Numbered from the stretch's first letter, positions 36,635-52,300 are shown. The stretch is DNA of 64,000 bases from Phorcus lineatus (GCA_921293015.1 OV121091.1:39788839-39852838), one strand, 5' to 3'. Notes: generated by a model not told the origin, from the sequence alone. Made by a program: numbers and translations.

Positions 36635-36640
36635 CTTATA
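36635..36640 (-). promoter_or_regulatory. TATA box of the basic-protein gene
   Basis: TATAAG on the minus strand, about 86 bp upstream of the first ATG. The transcription start would be near 36610, leaving a 5' UTR of about 60 nt. Confidence 0.5.
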
Positions 36641-36719
36641 CGTGGTAGTGACAGTTGGTCTGCAATCTGGACTGACACTCTTGAGTACTGTTATGTGCGA
36701 GGGTGACACGCTCACCAGT

Positions 36720-39700
36720 TGACCCCCCTAGCGAGCCACTTGACAATCAACACACTCCATCACGACCTCAAGTGGCCCGTATATTGGTACCTGATTGGAC
36801 CAGTTGACGGGTATATGCACACAATACCCGACAAGCTTGCAGCTTCATTATACAACACCCTGTGTACGCAGTACTGATTGGTTGTATACACACGACCGTT
36901 ACGGTGCGTATCTACACTTGGCAATGTATAAACATAACAGAGTTATTCTTGATTGTGTAGTGTCAACTGTTAGATTGACTTTTAGTTTCCTAATTGATCT
37001 CGTAGTTCTGTAATAAAGTGTCAACAACAATATAAGGTGCTGCACATTGAGTCAATTTAAGCTATCACAACAAAACCTTAACCACTACGTAGCACCGTAA
37101 CTGGTAACGCTCAATAATCGTGATCACAATGGAAACTGTTTTATTGGAATTAGCTAAAGCATCACATTTGAATCTTTTCAATCAATTTCTAGATTCGTCA
37201 GTAAACAACTTCAAGCATATTTTGTTTTTCTTGGATTGAAAAATTACATGTTTAACATTTAATTTAATATACCCTCAAAATAGCTTTTTCTAGATTTGTT
37301 TAACATATTCAATTCACTTAGGAACCTGGTTTGCTAAACAAGCAAAGCTTTGCATTAGTTAATACTTCAGCTGTACAAGTATTAAAATCAAACTACTCAA
37401 GAACTAGAAAAATGAAACAGAACAGCATGAACATATTTATGTTGATAAATTAGCATTTATTAGCATTTGTCTTGCAACTGGAAACATTAATTTTCGTTGA
37501 TCTAAAAACTACTGCCCCTTTAAGTGTTTCTTTCGTTCAACAATCGATTGCGTAGCATATCTTTCAATAGTTTTGAAAAGAACATTGTAAATATTTCTGG
37601 ACATGCAGTTACTTCTTTAAAGTTAAAATACTTATTACGGTTTAAAAATCGACGCGAAACTACCCAATGATGTTACCAATTAGTAGTATACAATTTCAAC
37701 CAAACCAAAAGGAATAATTCGTCTAACAAGGAGAGTTCTTATAGTTACAGTGTATGACTACTTAAGATATCTATATTTATAACACATATAACGCCAACCT
37801 TTCATAAGCATATCGTTTATATACATTTGCGTTTCATATATGTCTTAAATATACATACATCAATACATACAAATATGAACGCACGCACGCATACATGCAT
37901 ACATACGCGAGCACGCACGCTCACGCCTATACATACATACGGACGGACGTATGCATATACATACATAATAACAGGGAAGAAAAACAATTTGATATGTTTA
38001 AGACAACGGGTAGTATGATATTTATCTTTTAGTGTCAGTTATTGATTTATTTGGTGCATGCGTTTGGTAGATGAAATATCTTAGGCTCTTTCTGTAGGTT
38101 GGTCATAAGACTTATGTTATACAATCGTCTCTCTCGAGATAAATAGTTCGAACTTATTTTTCTTGTATTCTTGATTATGATAATGTCACATTGTTTATTT
38201 GGGAACACACTTCAAATCTTGTACTTTTCCAGGTCGATTTCGTTGCGGAATTCGAACCCACACCCTGAGATACCGGGAACACAGTACCAACGGCCGACCG
38301 ACTGGTCGTAGATAGTACGGTCAGCGTTGGCAGTTTTTAATGGGCGGTCATGATTCATTTATGAATATGTTACTTGATGTTTAGAAAACCATTTAAGATG
38401 ACTCATAAACAAAATATCGCTAACGTATCCAGAGCAATAAAAGTTCTTCGAGTTAGAGTTAATTTTATTTAGGGATGTTGATATAAACTGCATTTGTCCA
38501 TAAATTTGTTTTGATAGTAGTGTAGGTCTTATCAGGACAGGTCGTGTAGGATAGGCAAATCGTTTTGAATAGGCACTTCGCATTTTGAATGTTTTACTAG
38601 ATCTCTGAACATTCTTAAAAAATATGTAGCTACTATTTTTATGCTTCGTGTCATTTTTCTTACAAATTAACATATCTTACTCTTAGGGAGAGCTTTATTT
38701 GTATCCTGTACCAGTCGGGATCCATAAAGTATGAGAAACTGTAAACAAGTCCGCCAGACAGACGAGGAGCTCTGCAGCTCGTCTCTTTTTGCATAGTTAT
38801 TGAGTGAGATTGAAGATTTTCATAAGAATAATGTTGAAATGTTATGAATCATCAACCATACTAAAATAAGCTGTCGGTGATTAAAAATTTCTGCACAAGC
38901 TTGAACTGTTCCTGCCTTAAATGCGACTCATGTATTTTGTTCTTATTGTCCTGTGTTTTGTTTATCACTGGCTTTATACGACCAATGACATTGTTCTGCC
39001 CCATGACATTGTTCTTCCTCACCAGATCCTGAGTAGTTGTTTGTCAAATATAGTTTTTTTAAATTATCTTTTATAATATCAGAATTTGACAGAAGCACAC
39101 TCAAAGAAAGACAAAACAACCAATTTAATGAAGGGTAATTTATTTCCAAACCTCCAAAACACAGATCACAAGATTTCCGAATATGAAGGCAATTCAAAGA
39201 CCTTACACTGTTTGTCAGAATGTTGACTTGATTTCCGTTTGATACAGCACATAAGTGGAATGTTAAAAAATTAATGAATACACAGTGTATTTTGCAAAGC
39301 AAACATTAAATTTAGATAAACTTCAATATTTCATAAAACAAATGAACATATTAATACAAACTAGAGAACGATCCTGAGCTTCAAGCACAATGATATCACT
39401 TTTGATGGAGTTTGATGGAGTTACAAATATATAAACTGAGTTATATGAATAATCCAACTAGAAAGCATTTGCATTCAACATCAATTCCAATGAAGGCAAA
39501 ATAATGTGGAAGGCTGATAATCAACCACATGTGCTTTAAAGCTCCTTTCTTTCACCAATACACCTCTCTGTGCACACCACAACAAACTAATAAGCACATC
39601 CATAAAAAAATGTTAGGTCATGAGGTCAATAAACAATATGTAAATAAAACAACCAAAAGAGAATACATGACAACCAATTCACATTGACTTTGTATCACAG

Positions 39701-42700
39701 ACCAAACCTTTTAAGTCACACAGAAGTTTGCATTGAGCCACCTTTTGAGACTCAGTTGTCTTCCTCACTCTCAATATCCAGGTTAAGATTCATCAAAACA
39801 ACAAACATTTTCTTGAAAAAATTTTAATTGTGAAAAGTACACATCATTTCAAAACATATACTGCATACTTCTTAGTAGAGTTGATCAAGACGATCTGATG
39901 GAGGATAAAGCATATATTGAGAAATGCTGTGAATGTTTACAAATCTTTCTTTTGTTTAGCATATCTACTTCTAAATGCCCTTCACTGACTTAGATTCATT
40001 GAATATGTAAATGAGGTCATAAACTGTCATGAAAGAGGAATCATCAGGCATAAAAGCAGTTGTAAGAAAATCTTGCATTTCAAATGCATCCTTCTTCTAA
40101 ATGCCCATCACTCATTGAAAGGCATTCAATAATCAACTGCGGGTGTTCACTCCTGCTATAGAAGTGGATGAATGAAAGACTTCAGACTGCAAGGCAGTCA
40201 ACCCGGCATCTGAAATCTTTGTATCATTAAATGGAAACGTGAAGATAAAGCTTGCAATGCTGCCGTAACACAACACATAAAGCCCTTGTTAAGGCAATCT
40301 GTGATTGGATTCATGAACAACCCTTAAAATTTCCAGTGAATGAATCTAAATATCGCACATTGATTAAATTTAAAGCAGAAACAGATAAGGGGAAAACAGG
40401 AAAGTGTCCGTGTGATGACCAATATATATTATCATGTCTATATGCATGTGAAATTTAACCAATACTGAACAATAATCAGAATATCACATATATGTATATC
40501 TCAAACAAGTTCTACTAAAAACAAAATCACATGAAATATTTGCATTGTGGTTGCATAAGAAACAAATTTATAGTCAAACTCCATAATGTATAAAGCACAT
40601 CAAGAAAACAACAAACAGCATAAATACACAGAGATCCAGCCAATATGAGTGAAGTCCAGGCAGTGTTTCGGTGGGAATCGGCAAGCAGTGACTCATGTTA
40701 GCCTTGTGCGTACTAAATGTGTTGTTTGTTGTGATATATAAATTGCCTCTTTATTACTATTCAAGTTACTTATCATATGACATGCCAATCCTATTTGTCT
40801 TTCCTGATCATTCATGTAATAAAAATCTTCTTCATAGACATCGCGTTTATCAAAAACACAGCGAAACATGGATGCAATGTTATGGCATCATGGTGCACGG
40901 GACACAAGATGTATCCTTGTACATTTTTAGCAAATTAGCAGAAAATGAAGGTACTACATGAAAATGACTATTCTCCAGCTATAATATAGCATCTATTGAT
41001 ATTTCTCTTGATGTATTATCATGAACATATTACACCTTCATTCAAAAACTGCTGAAAAATAATGCACAAAAGTTTTTTTTTGTGTTTTATCCATTTTGAA
41101 AAGTTAATGATGTCATTGGTTGACTTGTATAGTTTTAATTCATCACATAATGATCTGCTATCTTACCTGAAATTTCTTAAACACCACCCGTCTCACTCAA
41201 CTTTCTGGTCAATCCCTGTTGTTTTATCACATAGAACACATCACAGACAAACATTTTTCACACATAATCATCAAGAGCTTTAAGCTTGACTCACAATTGA
41301 ATGAACATAATTATATAAATCTAATAACAATAACATGCAAGGAAACAAATGAAATATATTACAGCTGAGAAAAAGAAACAAATTCTAAAAAAAAGTGCAA
41401 ATTAGTCTTGCATAGTGGTTTTTACTGCACATATTTTCTAGGTGCAGTAACTGCATCACTCCAATAAAAAAATAGAAATAATCTTTTGAACACAGAGCTC
41501 AAAAAAAACCAAATTGCCTTAGATAAGCAATTGTAGGAAGAAAGATGTTCATGAGAAATTTCCCATTACATTTAACAAAACAGTATTCTCAAGAGATGAG
41601 AAAATTATTTTCTATACAGGTGAAAAATGATTTTGTTTTGAACTCCATGTGTACCACACAGATTTTACTCAAATCCAGTCTTCCCTAATACCTTTGTTGT
41701 AATATGACAGTTTCTTTGTGCATGCAATGAAGAATCTTGATTGGTTGCAATCAAGTCTTGTCAGGTCATGCAATTGATATCAAGCATTCATTTCTTTTCT
41801 GTAACTGCCATAAAAACTTGACTTCTTCCATGTGTCTCTTTCCAAATTAGTGTCAGTAATATTATAAAATAATGGATGAAGAATTTCTCGTTGGACAGAA
41901 AGGAGGTCAGTGATTTATGTAGAAAATTTACCTGAGGGGTGTTTTTGAGAAATCCGTGAATTAGAAAAGCTGGAAATACGAAAATATGATTTGAGTTCCC
42001 TCTGTAGCAAGAGTAGGTTGATATCATGATTGCATAATACAGTACAAAACCTAAGACAATGATTACAACAAACTGAGTAGATAGGTGTATTGCAGCTTCT
42101 GAATGTAGACTAGTAACAGCAGATGTAACAGTAAAAAACTTACTTAAGCAAATGCAATAAAACATTTAGAAAATAACAGAAGACTGTAGATCATAAAGTA
42201 AATACCAAAACCTGTAAAGTTCAAGTGAGTATCATGCACACAAGAATCTAACAAAAATAGATTCTTGAAGATTTGAGTAAGTGTAACACACACAAGCGAG
42301 TCCTAGCTATAACTGGTCGATTCAAATGCAATGACCACAGTTCCAAGATAGCCAGGCAAGCAATAAGACCTATAAACACCAAGGCTACCAGATCTTCTTC
42401 TGGTCAAAAGGAACCCAAAAATGCATTTTAAAATCCCTCTAACTGAATTTCCAGTATGAAATTGTTGGGTCATTAGCAGTCATTAGAAGTCATATTATTC
42501 ATTTTTCTTCAAAAGCAGTCATCCTATGGCAGGTATAAATGCAAACTAGATTTCACATCCAATAACATCTTATATAGAAGACAAGTCTTCATATTGAGAT
42601 CATAGTATCATGTTGCATTGATGTAGCTTGCCTATTCACTATCAATTGAGCTTCTAAAACCATTCTGAAGGTCCTGTTTACAGGAGAACAAATGAAATAA

Positions 42701-42750
42701 CACTAACTGCTAGCTCAAGTAGCTATCTCACAATATAGCTATTACAAGGT
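36720..42750. other. Spacer before AGMO
   Basis: No host gene recognised. It holds an inverted repeat CGGGTAT/ATACCCG at 36808-36830, a degenerate (CATA)n tract at 37850-37975 and a tRNA-like patch at 38225-38330 listed separately. From about 39 kb the sequence is AT-rich and monotonous. Part of 42.7-43.4 kb is probably AGMO 3' UTR. The 125-codon minus frame at 41788-42165 is hydrophobic by base composition and shows no family motif. Confidence 0.4.
38225..38330 (-). repeat. Possible tRNA-derived SINE head or tRNA fossil
   Basis: On the minus strand, GTGGGTTCGAATTCCGC forms a plausible T-arm (5-bp stem with G-U pairs, loop TTCGAAT) containing a B-box. It is preceded by GGTCGGCCGTTGGTAC, which could be a degraded D-arm with an A-box. 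The acceptor stem does not pair, so a functional tRNA is unlikely. Confidence 0.3.
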
Positions 42751-42773
42751 ACAGTCTTGTCAAGACCTTTTCC

Positions 42774-42779
42774 TTTATT
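42774..42779 (-). terminator. Candidate polyadenylation signal of AGMO
   Basis: AATAAA on the minus strand about 590 bp beyond the AGMO stop codon. It is the nearest perfect hexamer found downstream. Confidence 0.35.
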
Positions 42780-43366
42780 TGCAGATATACAATATGCATA
42801 TTCATAAATTTTACTTTTTTTATCTTTCTCATGTATTCTTTGTGTTGCAGATGCTCTTTTAACTTTTTTGTTGACTAAATGTAGTGGTAATCTAAATAAT
42901 CATCATAAGGTAGTTATGTTATATATATTGCCAATGTTAAATATCAAGGACTGCAGTCCATAGGTTACTTGTAGAAAGTACCCCGACTGAAGAGGCACAA
43001 GTAAATTAAGAGTAATTCAACCAAACAATGGTTGAAACCTACTAAGGATAACTTCAGTACATGGAGTATGTTAAACTGAAAAAGATTCACACTTCAGCTG
43101 TTGAAATATATGAATACTTAATTCTTATTCTAACTAATTAGGCCTTGCAAGGGCAATCAGGTATTTCTGTTAAATTAGTCACTCAAATTTGTCACCATTA
43201 GTTTCAGCAGAAAATGCATTAATTCTAAATATTCATCTTTCATGGGTAAATAGTCTAAGTGCCTGAATGACTGTTATTCTGACTGAGACCTAAGACTTGC
43301 TTCTTCTCTGTCAATGTGAGGAAAGATGATGATCTATTAGCTTGGACTTCATATCATGACGACACA

Positions 43367-46300
43367 CTAGACTTGCTTCTTGAGCTCGCCCAGCTTGCGT
43401 TGTTGGTGGATGTGGTAAAGCCAGAGGATGACTGACACCACGTGGTAGATGTAGACGGCTGACAGGAGAGACAACTCCAGGTGGTCCGGCAGGTCGAGGA
43501 CCTCACACGACACGATGAACACCACACAGCGCACAACCTCCATCACAGGTGCATGTTTCCTGGACGACAGATTTATCAATCAACAATACAGCTAGAGAAC
43601 TCAATTATAAAGAGTACTCTACCTGCTGGTGAATACAGACTTTACACAATGACCTCCCATCAGCATGAAATGACAATGATTTTAAATCATCAACTTATGA
43701 CATCAAGATTGCAATTATGCCAAAAATTACATAGAGTCACAATGGTATGACATCACCACATTGGAAGTCAATGAAAACTGATGAAGATAAGCCTCCATTA
43801 TTTTAACTTTAATAAAATTTCATTAATACATTATTTATCAGAAGACACTATGCCAATATTATCTATTCATCAACAACTACCAACAATTAGGGTTAAAGTA
43901 CATTAATTTTGAAAACAGTGACTGATTCAAGTATTAAGATGTAAAGCATCAAAGTCCATCTGTATAAGAATACCTATACCCATCATCAATAGACTCTGAT
44001 ACTTTGTCATTGTTAAGTAGGTTAGTTTTATGTTGAGACATAGGGCACTTTATAAATTTTGCATAATATTAAATATGTAAACTATTTCAGCCAACTTACC
44101 AGTTGTCGTAGAGCAGCCCGAACGCAGACAGGGAGAAGACCATATAGGCAACACAAGCCACAGTCAAGAGCTCACTGTAGTCCTGTACATAAACATTAAA
44201 CTCTTAGGGAAGTCTTCCTTATGAAGCTTTATGATTGTGTAAATAAAGTTATGTGGATATTAAACTTATGAATATCAATTCTTTACAATGTAAAAACTGG
44301 TCCCTCAAAATACACACATCAATAGACATGTTTTACAAATTCTATTACTATTTTCTCGTATCATATTAATCAAGTGATTAAACTTTACATTAGTTTATAC
44401 ATTAATGTGACTGAAAACATACACCAACCAACCTTCCAAATTATTAAAAGTTAAGTTGCTGAAAGAGCCAAACCTTCTGACTGGCTCATTTTAGGGACTC
44501 ACAATTTTAATTTTAAACAAATACAATTGGCTACTACCCAAAACTAGATTAGCATGAAGTATGTTAAATGGAATAACCCCTGTAACAATTGAGTAAAACT
44601 TATGGATGGTTCTATATAGTTGCAATGCACTTGACATACATATTTACATAACCGAGGGTATATATGTTCCAATAGATGTACACTTATAACCCTGCACATG
44701 TTTTTATGCAAACTTTGAGGAGATTTCATAAACCACCTTGTCTGACTACGTCTCATGACAACAGCCAATGAAAAGGGGCTTTACAGCTAAGCTTGGTTGT
44801 GAGAGGTTACAGAAAGAGTGTTATGATAGCAGCTTTTTCATTGGTACTCTCAAGTTACAAGAGTTAACAACTTATTGGTTAAATAAATCACAATGTAGGG
44901 TAGTTTGTTAAATAAACAACAAAAGTCTTGTATGCATATAAAGTATACTTGAAATTTATAAGTGTGATACCCTGGTCATTATGGATGGATGAAAGATTCC
45001 TGAGAAGAAGCTCACCGGTCTGTTGAGGACGAGTTTGAGGTACCCTGCCAGGATGATGGCGAAATGAGTCCAGATGTACAGAGCAACGTGGGACGTCACT
45101 GAACTGTTGTACTTCTCTACTGGCAGCTCCACCTTGTGGCACAATGAAGGCGTTATAGGTAAGTCAGTCTCAGTAGGCTAGTATAGTGGCTTTATTGTTT
45201 TAACTTGAGTTGAGGATAGACCATCGAATATCATGCAATACATGTATCTAGATAATATTGAAACATAAAAATTTCATCAATAGAAGTTGCTGACGGTAAA
45301 TTATGACAGAGGAGTAAACAAGTTGTAAGTCTCTTGTCATTGCAACTTTGCTCTGTTACTCATGTATAGTTGTACAGGAATTGCCTGGCCAAAAGATGAT
45401 TTAAAACCGATTTTACTTTCTGCCACAATATCAATTACAAAAATTCTAGCTTCTTCTCAAATTAATCCCAATTTCATTTGTGTTCAATACTACATAAATG
45501 TATGAATAAACAATTACTCTGATCTTTGAAACATATTGCATAGAAAGAAACAATTTATGAAATAAGCTTTATAAAAAGCCATACAAGAAGTGCTTCTATG
45601 TACTAAATATCACAAGCTAAGAGATAAAATTGGTAGATCACAGAATATAGCACAAGGCTGCTTTAAACACTTACCTCTGGCAGTTCTTCCTTCAGACCAA
45701 GACGTGGTTTCCCTGGCGACCAACCTGGACCCTTCCAGAAGACGGCCATCTTGTTGGCGAATCCCTCGGTAGACCAGCTGGTCTTGATGATGTAGAGGAG
45801 ATGGCAAAGCTGGATGTTGATTGGTTCCCAGGAGGTCAGTGGGTGCACAAGTCCATACACAACACGATCCTCTTCCTTCTGGAATGTGCCTGGGGAGAAA
45901 CGAGTCATTGATTATGGATGGCAGTCTATGTTTGCCATTGTCATTAAACATCTACAATGTACATGTAAAGCACAAATGAATTAATCATCAAATGCCATGC
46001 ATACCAAAGATGCGGTCCCAGATGATGAGGGTTCCACCATAGTTCTTGTCAATGCAGTAAGGGTTGCGACCATGGTGGACTCGATGGTGACTAGGGGTGT
46101 TGATAATGTACTCAAGCGGACCTAAATCTTCTATAGTCTGAGATAAAAGGGTTATTGACACATTTAAAACTTGTTTATATTTATTCCCTTCGAAGAAAAT
46201 TTCAAGTCAGACAATAGATAAACATAAATTATTTGTTTCTCCTAAAACATGTTTTAGCTATAACTGAATGTTACAGAACTTTATTGATATCGAGGAAACA

Positions 46301-49300
46301 TATATTACAAGTGTGATAGATTATCAGGATAAGATTTTATGAGAACTGCATTAAGAACAGTAAGATTTTTAGGGGAAACAATAATGATAAAAACATGATA
46401 TTAATATTGCATTTATAATAGATAAAATCTGTAATCCAGATTTCATGCATCTGGTTACCAGAGAGGTTTGAGTGAGAGAGACAATTCATACCTCGGTGTG
46501 TATCCAGAACTGGTAGAGCAAGTTGAACTGGTTGTGCACACAGAAGATGGAGGGAGGCACACACAGAGCCATGGGTATGTAGAACACCTTATCAATACAA
46601 CGTATATTTGGCATGATTTTCCAGTTTTCTTCAGCATTATTATTACATACAAACATGTATCTGATGTTCATGATTTGAAGATCTTTGATTTGTTCACAAT
46701 CTGTTGATGATATTTTACTACTTCAATGATGCACAACATATTGTAATAGCATTACCTTGTCAATCAATTATAGAAAAATGTTTGTATTCTCAACATACTA
46801 TATATATATACCTATATAGGTTATGCTTACTGTTTGAAATTGTTGGCTCATCGAACTTATTCCTAGGTAGTAAATTTTTATGCTGATTGGACAAAGGTAG
46901 AAATTTTTTTCTCTTTTCATTTAAAAATGAAAAATCATTATTACTCAAAATTCGGCTAACTGTTACCTTTTTACACCTCAGAGAAATGTCATACACAAAT
47001 ACTTAAGGTCACTGTCTTTATTGTTACTATGTACTAATTATTCTCACTGGGCAAATAATTAATCACGAGTATCTATTTTTCCTGTAATGATTGAAACACT
47101 TTAAAATTTATGGCTTGTTTATCAGTTTAGGTGATACCTGAGTAAATTGGAAGCAACAAATCGAGTGCACCCTGTTATGGTGAAAATTTGCCTAGTAAAA
47201 TTGAGACAATGACTCTAAACTCTTTAAATGATAATCTTATGTGTCTTTGTTTTCCCTATGCAAACTGTCTATAGTGGTTACAATAATTACGAACATCTTC
47301 AAATGATGGTTGTGCATGTGACATACAAATTGGGGATCTTCAAACAAAATGTTTTTTAAAGGGTGTAATAAATTGCATTTCAAAAGTATGAATTTAGTTT
47401 TAGAATGTTGGTGAGTCAGCCAAATAATGATCCTGTTCTTAACAACATGGAATAAACTCTTTGTTTCACCAAAAATGAATAGGATAAAAAAGATGTTGCT
47501 CTTCCTAGACTAGTAACAATACAGATTTTTCAAGATACAAAATATATTACAGATGTATCTCAATTTTGATATGATCATGATGCATGTCTTGATGCCTTAT
47601 TTTCAGTTTATATAACAATAACTTTTGACAAACAGCTGTAATTCTAGGGAAAATGTTACATCTAAAGTCAACAATATTGTAATGTAACATGATACAGAAA
47701 ACGTATCATGATATATAATCACATTCTCATGACCACAATGTATCGATACAACTCTAGCACTTACCCAAGAGAAGTACCTAAAGAAGGCGGACTGTCTGAG
47801 AGCTGTGGTGAGGTTGTAGTCCTCCGAGCTGTGATGAGCCTGGTGCCACGCCCACATGATGTTCACCTCTAACAGCAGGGGACGGAAAGAAAACTTTTAT
47901 ACTTTGGACAACAGAATATTGAATGTAAGACTAGTGAAAGGGATTGAAGTGGTGGCAGTTTTTTTGGTATATATATGATATAAAATAATTATCTCCCTTA
48001 CTATGGAGAGGGTTTTTTCTGGTTCCAGTGTTTAAAAAAACAGAACATTGTTACGTGTCAAAATTCATATTTTGTGCAATTGATGGAGTACAATAGATTT
48101 TGAAGATTTTATTGATTTAACATTTTTTTTAAAAATTATAAAGATGAAAAAGAATAATTCAAGCATTTACTTAGGAAACCGTGAGTTACAGGAAGGGATT
48201 GTTCAATACCTGAATGCATAACAGTCCTGCAGGATTTAATTGTACTAAATATTTATTTGTTCAATGGCTCAAATAGTTCTAACTGTTACACAAAAACAAA
48301 CAGAAATGTTGATTAAGCAGCATTCATTTGTTGTTACAATGGGTTTTTTTTAAATGTACATCTCTGGGCCTCCTTTCACAAAGCCCTAAAGTGATCGTAA
48401 GTAACTAAGGTAACCATAGTGCAAAGTCAAATAATTCAGGTTAACCTCAGTAAAGGTTGCTTTGGGAATGGAGGCCTTGATCATTGCACCACCCTTAGAC
48501 TCACAATACAGTGGTGTAATAGCATTGTGAGATCATCATGTTTATGATATCATAGCACAGTGATGTCATGACTTGATGATGTAAAACAATTGTTATGTCA
48601 TTTACTTTACTACATCCTTGGTCATCAAGGGCTCAATGTTCTGTTACTCTCAACAAGTTGATTTACTACACACATATTTCCATAAAACTATCAAGCTGTT
48701 CCATTTCGGTTTTGTTTCATTACAACTTATACAAGTCTCAAGGGATGGAAATTTCAGTATAGTTTTTTTAAACAAAGATTCCCAAGGGTGACTTGTGAAG
48801 AATACCTGAACACAAAGCCCACGTTGATCAAGAATGACTTGACCATGGCAGGGCATTGTTAAAAATCTACTGTCAAAACAATATTTTCTAGGAGATATCA
48901 CTTGATCTCCCAAAGTGATATCTTCAGTGCAAAACAGTTTTGGATGACAAGGGACTCTTAAAAACCATGCAGGCAGGATTGTCCCATTACCATGTCCTGA
49001 GCGGTGGACCCAGTAGTAGAGGAAGTCGACGCTGATGAAGCCAAGAAGCCAGGTGAGGGGCGAGTCCCAGGGGAGGGAGACGAGGCAGCAGTGGTTGTAC
49101 ACCCACACGTAGCACACCAGCTCCACTGCACGCAGCAGCAATCTGCACAAAATTGATTACTATTTTCTCATTTGCCTTCCATTGTTCTTAAAATAGAACA
49201 TAAAGCTCTGTAGCTCATAGGCTTGGCACGTTTTTTCTAAGGTTGAAAACTTTAATATGAATAATGAAATGATAGGTTTATAACATAGAACAAGTCGTCA

Positions 49301-52300
49301 TACAATTATAACCTGCTAACACAATTGTTTCAACAATGTTTCAAAATTCAGTTTATCAGGTTTTCCATTATTAATCTTCTAAGGCTGCAGAAGTTTAGAT
49401 GAAAATCTGCCAGCTCAAGTATATCTTTACTAGGTTTCAACATTCTAGCAATTTTCATTCTTTACAAGTATAAATATCAGAGACATACCTGATAAAGTAA
49501 TAAAAAAATTACATGACTTTTTCCTGTTTTGCCTCCATAAAACAAGAAATACCTCCAAAAAAGCATTCAGGCCGTGGATACCATCATTTTGTAAACACCA
49601 ACAATAAAAGTTAATACCCGGTAATAACAAAAAAGGTCCTTAGATTTTTCCTCTTGAATTATTGCCAAATTTACTAATGCAATAAAATAAATTCTTTCAA
49701 ACATAAAAGCCATTTTGTAAATACAGATGCAATTAAGTTCTGTTAGTTTCTATTAATCATGGCAGGCAATTATATAAAGCAGGAATTTATTCAAGGAATT
49801 GCGGTAGGTTATGAGTCTGTTACCAAAACTCACCCATGCATCATAGAGATTAGGCCAGCGCTGATGGAACTGAGAGCATCGTTACCTCGCGGGAGTTCCT
49901 TCCCTTGGATTGCGAGAACAATACCCTCCAGTAACAACAAAGCTATGAAATAGGGTATTGCCTGTGGAAGAAAAAAGAAAATTTTCTAAAACAACAATGA
50001 AACAATTTGCCACAGGAAAAAATTTTCTAAGCTAAAAATTCAATAAAATTGAAATCAGATAACAAAATGGTGTTTGTACCTGTTACTGTAACTCCTATTA
50101 CAACCATAAGAATATATTTAAGTTTTATCAGGATACACAAAGATGAAATACTTTCAATGTTTACATTTCCTCATGTATTTGATAATATCTGTGTGATATG
50201 ATAGGCATAATGTTTTTCAAGTTTTGGGTAAATATGCATTGTTATCTTTTTCTAGTGTATATGTAACTTTTTATTTATTTTTTCATACTTGGGCATTTAT
50301 AATTTATGCATATTTATCTTTTATTTTGCATATCATACGCAAATACTCGCACCTCATGTTCTTTCCAGTGACATATTTTACAAAGCGCAATTTTCATTTT
50401 TTTCAAAGGTGAATGAATGTATTTTCATCTTTATAATGGAATACTTGCAGAGATCATTTCATACTTTTTTAAAGTTTTTAAATGGCAATGTATTTCTATC
50501 TATTAACATGAGAATTAGTTAGCACTCCAAACAATCACTTCCTATTAGTAGTCAAAGAGGCTAAAGATTTTGCACTAACTTGGGGTCCCATTAAAATTCA
50601 TGTATAGTTCTTATCCCATAAGGTTCATACATGTATATGGATGGTTGACCTGTTTACTGAGGTTGTTGAAGCTAGCATGTATATAGATTTGGGCAAATTT
50701 ACTTCCCTATTGACCCCTGTTTCAGAAATGTTTCATTGAAAATACAAAGCTATTAAATTCATTATCATACATAGATTCAAGGACCATGGTTGACATATTT
50801 CACTATTGGTGATGCTAGTATGTATAGTTTGGGACATAAGCTTCAGGCAACATTATTGGTTATCTCAATTCTTTGGATTAGTTTCAGTTGTAAACTGACA
50901 AAAGAATAACCCATTCAACTTTATATCATCATCATGTGCTATCTCTGTGTGAATTCCACCATTTACTACTTTCGAATATATAAGGTATTTCAAGTAGGTT
51001 ACTATGCTAACCGACGTATCTGCATTTACCTAAAAAGTGTGCTATTATGAGTGCCCCTAATTAGCCCATCTTAAACTTAATATCATCAGTCAATCCATTA
51101 ACCTTATCATCTTATATTGCTGGTTATTTTACCATATTTCCTGGCATACAACCCGGGTATCAAACATTCCCCTGGACTTGAATACGATCCGAGGGCTATA
51201 CGGGGGGCTATATGGGGTGCTGAGGTTAATAAAACCCAGGTACACCACATTTAACACCCGGCTACAAAGACAAAGTGGGCCTTAAATAGGAAAATATTGA
51301 AAATAATCTACCATGTGTTGCCCGACTTTTAAATATTGAATTGGATATATGACTTTAATTACATGCATAAGAAATAATAACAGAATTATTATAATTCTAA
51401 TTAATTTTCTAATCCAATTTCTAATCAAAAGATAATAAGTTTTCTTGACAGTTCATACCAGTAAAAACAGTTCCATGACAGTAAACAGACATTTAGTAGA
51501 ATAGACAATAAAGCTGTTACACACACTTTTCAGCAAGTATTTAAGTATGTCAAAAATTAAACAGTTATTTTTACAATTAGATAAATTTTATAACATTATA
51601 CTGAATATATATTTCAATGAGACAAAAATCCCAAATACTGTAAAGTCAAGAGATTCATCCACTGATTTTGGGACATTTAATTCTGTCCTACAGATTTTGT
51701 ATTACCAATTATCTCTTTTTAAAATTTCTGTACATATAACATTAGTAATTTTGATAATGCAAAGACAAATTAAAAGAAAGATTAATGTGTTTGAAAGCAA
51801 AAATATTGTCAATTCAAATAACTGATTATGTAAAAAATGAAAGCAGTTTAGTTTACTTTAAAATAAATAAATTATATTGCCTTAATAAGTCATCCTTATT
51901 ATAAATGGATTTACCTTCTAAATCATTTGGTTTGATATCATTGAACACCATTAATACAAAACATAAATTTGAAAATGTGTTGTATATCTTCATATCTTCA
52001 CCCTAAAGGACCACCCCCAACCACAACCCCTTGCTAAAATATAACCATTTCAAGCTTAGTCTACATTAAGAAGAACCGTCAAATTAAGCTGATATGGACG
52101 TGAATATACCAACAATGCTCAGACAAGTACTATATCTCTACCTCAACCTGTGCTGGGTCATTATCATTTCAATAATTATGGATGAGAGAAATTCAGCGTT
52201 ACCTCTGTCAGATAATCAGGAACTCCTGCGATAGTTTCGAAAGATGTTTCTGCAGGAGTGTTGAGATAGAGAAACCTCCTGAGTCCCTGAGATAGCTGCA

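Noticed and set aside
41788-42165. 125-codon hydrophobic minus frame
   Set aside because: Hydrophobicity follows from T-rich codons; no homology pattern and it lies beyond the AGMO 3' end.
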